Source: Flavobacterium sp.
GTDB lineage: Bacteria > Bacteroidota > Bacteroidia > Flavobacteriales > Flavobacteriaceae
Assembly (NCBI RefSeq): GCF_027484205.1
Contig: NZ_JAIXUB010000015.1
Coordinates: forward strand, 372,001-436,000
Length of the DNA: 64,000 nt
Direction: 5' to 3'
The notes beneath the pieces are model-generated. The model was not told the origin of the DNA and did no database searches. It saw only the letters and a list, made by a program, of their open reading frames with translations. A program made the translations under genes and the position numbers. Below, in pieces: positions 62,300 through 64,000 of this stretch. The first letter of the stretch is position 1, and the number at the start of each line of letters is the position of its first letter.

Positions 62300-63025
62300 A
62301 TGAACGAAGAAGTATACATCAGCTTTGAAAGTTATCTCAATAACGAAATGTCTCAAGCGGAAAAAGAACTGTTTGAACAGCGACTAAATTCTGATAATCA
62401 ATTTAGAGAAAGTTTCAATTTGTATAAAGAAACAACAGCCATGTTGGAAAACAAATTTGATTCTAAAACAATTGATTTTAAAGAAAATTTAAAGTCAATT
62501 TCTAAAACCCATTTTTCTGAAAACAAAGAGGATAAATCTAGAGTTATCAACTTTAAACCATTCTATTATGCAATTGCGGCTTCGGTTGTTCTAGCTTTTG
62601 GAACTTGGTTCATGATGCAAGGAAATCCAGAATATGGCGATTTCAACCAACATGAAAATGCTTATTTTACAGAACGTGGTAGTATTATTAAAAATTTAAG
62701 ATTGGCACAAAATGCTTTCAATGAAAAGAATTATAAAGCTGCCATCGAAAACTTTGAAATTGTACTCAAAGATTATGACAAACCCGAAGTTAGATTTTTC
62801 TACGGAATATCATTATTAGAAGAAAATAGATATTCCGAAGCAGAAACAAATTTTATTACTATTCAAAATGGGACATCAGTTTATAAAGACAAAGCCACAT
62901 GGTATTTGGCATTATCTAAGTTAAAACAAAACCAATTTGATGAATGTAAAGACTACATCAAACAAATTCCTGAAGATGCTGAAGATTATGAAAAAGCTCA
63001 GAAATTGTTGAATAAATTAGATTAA
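62300..63025 (+). CDS. Membrane protein with anti-sigma-like N-terminus and TPR tail
   Basis: The 241 residues start with a cytoplasmic ~85-residue helical part (MNEEVYISFESYLNNEMSQAE) as in anti-sigma factors, then one membrane helix (about 89-106) and a C-terminal periplasmic part with TPR-type helical repeats (AFNEKNYKAAIENFE, LLEENRYSEAETNF). It lies 4 bases after the sigma gene. It probably holds the sigma factor at the membrane and senses envelope state or a protein ligand through the TPR. Confidence 0.82.
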   Translation: MNEEVYISFESYLNNEMSQAEKELFEQRLNSDNQFRESFNLYKETTAMLENKFDSKTIDFKENLKSISKTHFSENKEDKSRVINFKPFYYAIAASVVLAFGTWFMMQGNPEYGDFNQHENAYFTERGSIIKNLRLAQNAFNEKNYKAAIENFEIVLKDYDKPEVRFFYGISLLEENRYSEAETNFITIQNGTSVYKDKATWYLALSKLKQNQFDECKDYIKQIPEDAEDYEKAQKLLNKLD

Positions 63026-63236
63026 ATAATTTTGTAAAGTGTCTTCGAACTCCAGAAGTTTCGGGACAGACTGACAGTGGTTTTCTTAATTGGATTTTTA
63101 GGTTACGAAAAATCTTTAAATTCAATAAAATCACAATTGTCACACTCAGCTTGTCGAAGTACTTTTTTTATATAACATTTTCTTTCATTACTTTTGCAAC
63201 TCGCAACTCGCAACTTTCAACTCGCAACCCGAAAAT
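63026..63236. repeat. Intergenic word-repeat DNA before tatD
   Basis: Holds GAAGTTTCGGGAC, similar to the palindrome region at 18553, and GCAACTCGCAACTCGCAACT units at 63196-63236. These are the inverted counterpart of the repeat before rng. A TACTTTTG box (63191-63198) could be the tatD -7 element. No gene seen. Confidence 0.5.
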
Positions 63237-64000
63237 GATTTTCACCGATACACACACGCATTTATATTCTTCCCAATTTCAAGACGATAGAGTAGACGTC
63301 ATTCAACGTGCCATTGATGCAGGTGTTTCACGATTTTTTATTCCGTCGATTGATTCAACGTATTCGCAACGAATGTATGATTTGGAAGCTCAATTTCCAG
63401 ATAATATTTTCTTGATGATGGGTTTGCATCCTTGTTATGTGAAAGAAAATTATTTAGATGAATTGGCTCATGTAGAAGCAGAATTTGCTAAAAGAAAGTT
63501 CTATGCCGTTGGTGAAATAGGCATTGATTTATTTTGGGATAAAACTTTTTTGAAAGAACAACAATTTGCTTTTCAGCAGCAAATTCAATTGGCAAAGAAG
63601 CAAGGTTTAGGTATAAATATTCATTGTCGCGATGCTTTTGATGAAACTTTTGAAGTTCTTGAAGGTGAAAAAAGTGATGACTTGTTCGGGATTTTTCATT
63701 GTTTTACAGGTGATTTTTCTCAAGCAGAACGAGCAATTTCATTGGGATTAAAACTCGGAATTGGTGGAGTTGCAACTTTCAAAAACGGAAAGATTGATCA
63801 GTTTTTGAAAGATATCGATTTAAAACATATTGTACTTGAAACAGATTCGCCATATCTTGCTCCAAATCCGCATCGTGGCAAACGAAATGAAAGCAGTTAT
63901 ACGGTTTTGGTAGCACAAAAATTAGCTGAAATTTATAATCTTCCTATAGAAGAAATTGCTCGAATTACTACAGAAAATTCAAAGGATATTTTTGGGATTT
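63237..64000 (+). CDS. tatD: TatD-family metal-dependent hydrolase/DNase (3' end outside window)
   Basis: From ATG 63237 the frame runs off the right edge with 254 codons visible. The metal-binding opening FTDTHTHLY, the VGEIGIDL and NIHCRDAF strands, FHCFTGDFSQAE and LETDSPYLAPNPHRGKRN are all family signatures. Relatives act as 3'-5' DNA/RNA exonucleases or in D-tRNA editing. The gene is nearly complete at the edge (usual length ~260). Confidence 0.93.

Overview
This 64 kb window is chromosomal DNA of a member of the Bacteroidota, most likely a Flavobacterium or close relative. The evidence is low G+C, the gliding genes gldD and gldE beside ssb and mutY, type IX secretion (T9SS) C-terminal sorting domains, a ribosomal L21 with a helix-hairpin-helix tail, A-rich leaders without Shine-Dalgarno sequences, and many promoters of the TAnnTTTG (-7) / TTG (-33) type known from Flavobacteriia. 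No rRNA, tRNA, CRISPR array, transposase or integrase was recognised.

Layout. 0-8.2 kb is mostly core: the end of fabH, accB-accC, convergent rplU-rpmA, a pair of M16 peptidases, an EamA transporter and a heavy-metal-domain lipoprotein. 8.25-12.73 kb is an accessory islet between two copies of the 3' end of gldD. It carries a split 7TM/histidine kinase, a lipoprotein, a glycine-zipper protein and a LuxR-type response regulator. 12.6-18.3 kb returns to core: gldD, gldE, ssb, mutY, an HU-type protein, a 30-residue basic protein and RNase G. 18.6-26.8 kb holds the alpha-2-macroglobulin/PBP1C pair. 26.9-31.0 kb starts with tadA, then becomes accessory: a decayed YoeB-type toxin-antitoxin pair and a large protein with an ADP-ribosyltransferase signature followed by two small unknown genes. 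31.0-47.6 kb holds dxs, a DUF3078 protein, a tetR-tolC-hlyD-RND efflux operon, a YceI gene with the same putative operator, a polyprenyl synthase and sucA/sucB. 47.7-53.5 kb holds T9SS and S74-type surface proteins and an MFS transporter.

53.6-63.0 kb is the most suggestive region for an uncharacterised system. A PKD/beta-barrel protein, an exported TPR-CHAT (caspase-like) protein and a retropepsin form one operon. Next come two lipoproteins and a small exported protein. An ECF-type sigma factor with a membrane TPR partner is divergent from them. Five copies of a two-box promoter, GGGTAAC - exactly 15 bases - TTGATATA, point at the three exported genes. I infer an envelope-response regulon read by the adjacent sigma factor. 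The window ends inside tatD.

Strongest leads: the five-copy promoter family; the gldD-bounded islet, whose two repeat copies differ only by synonymous changes plus two frameshifts; the ADP-ribosyltransferase locus; the exported CHAT/retropepsin operon; and the operator shared by the tetR and yceI promoters.
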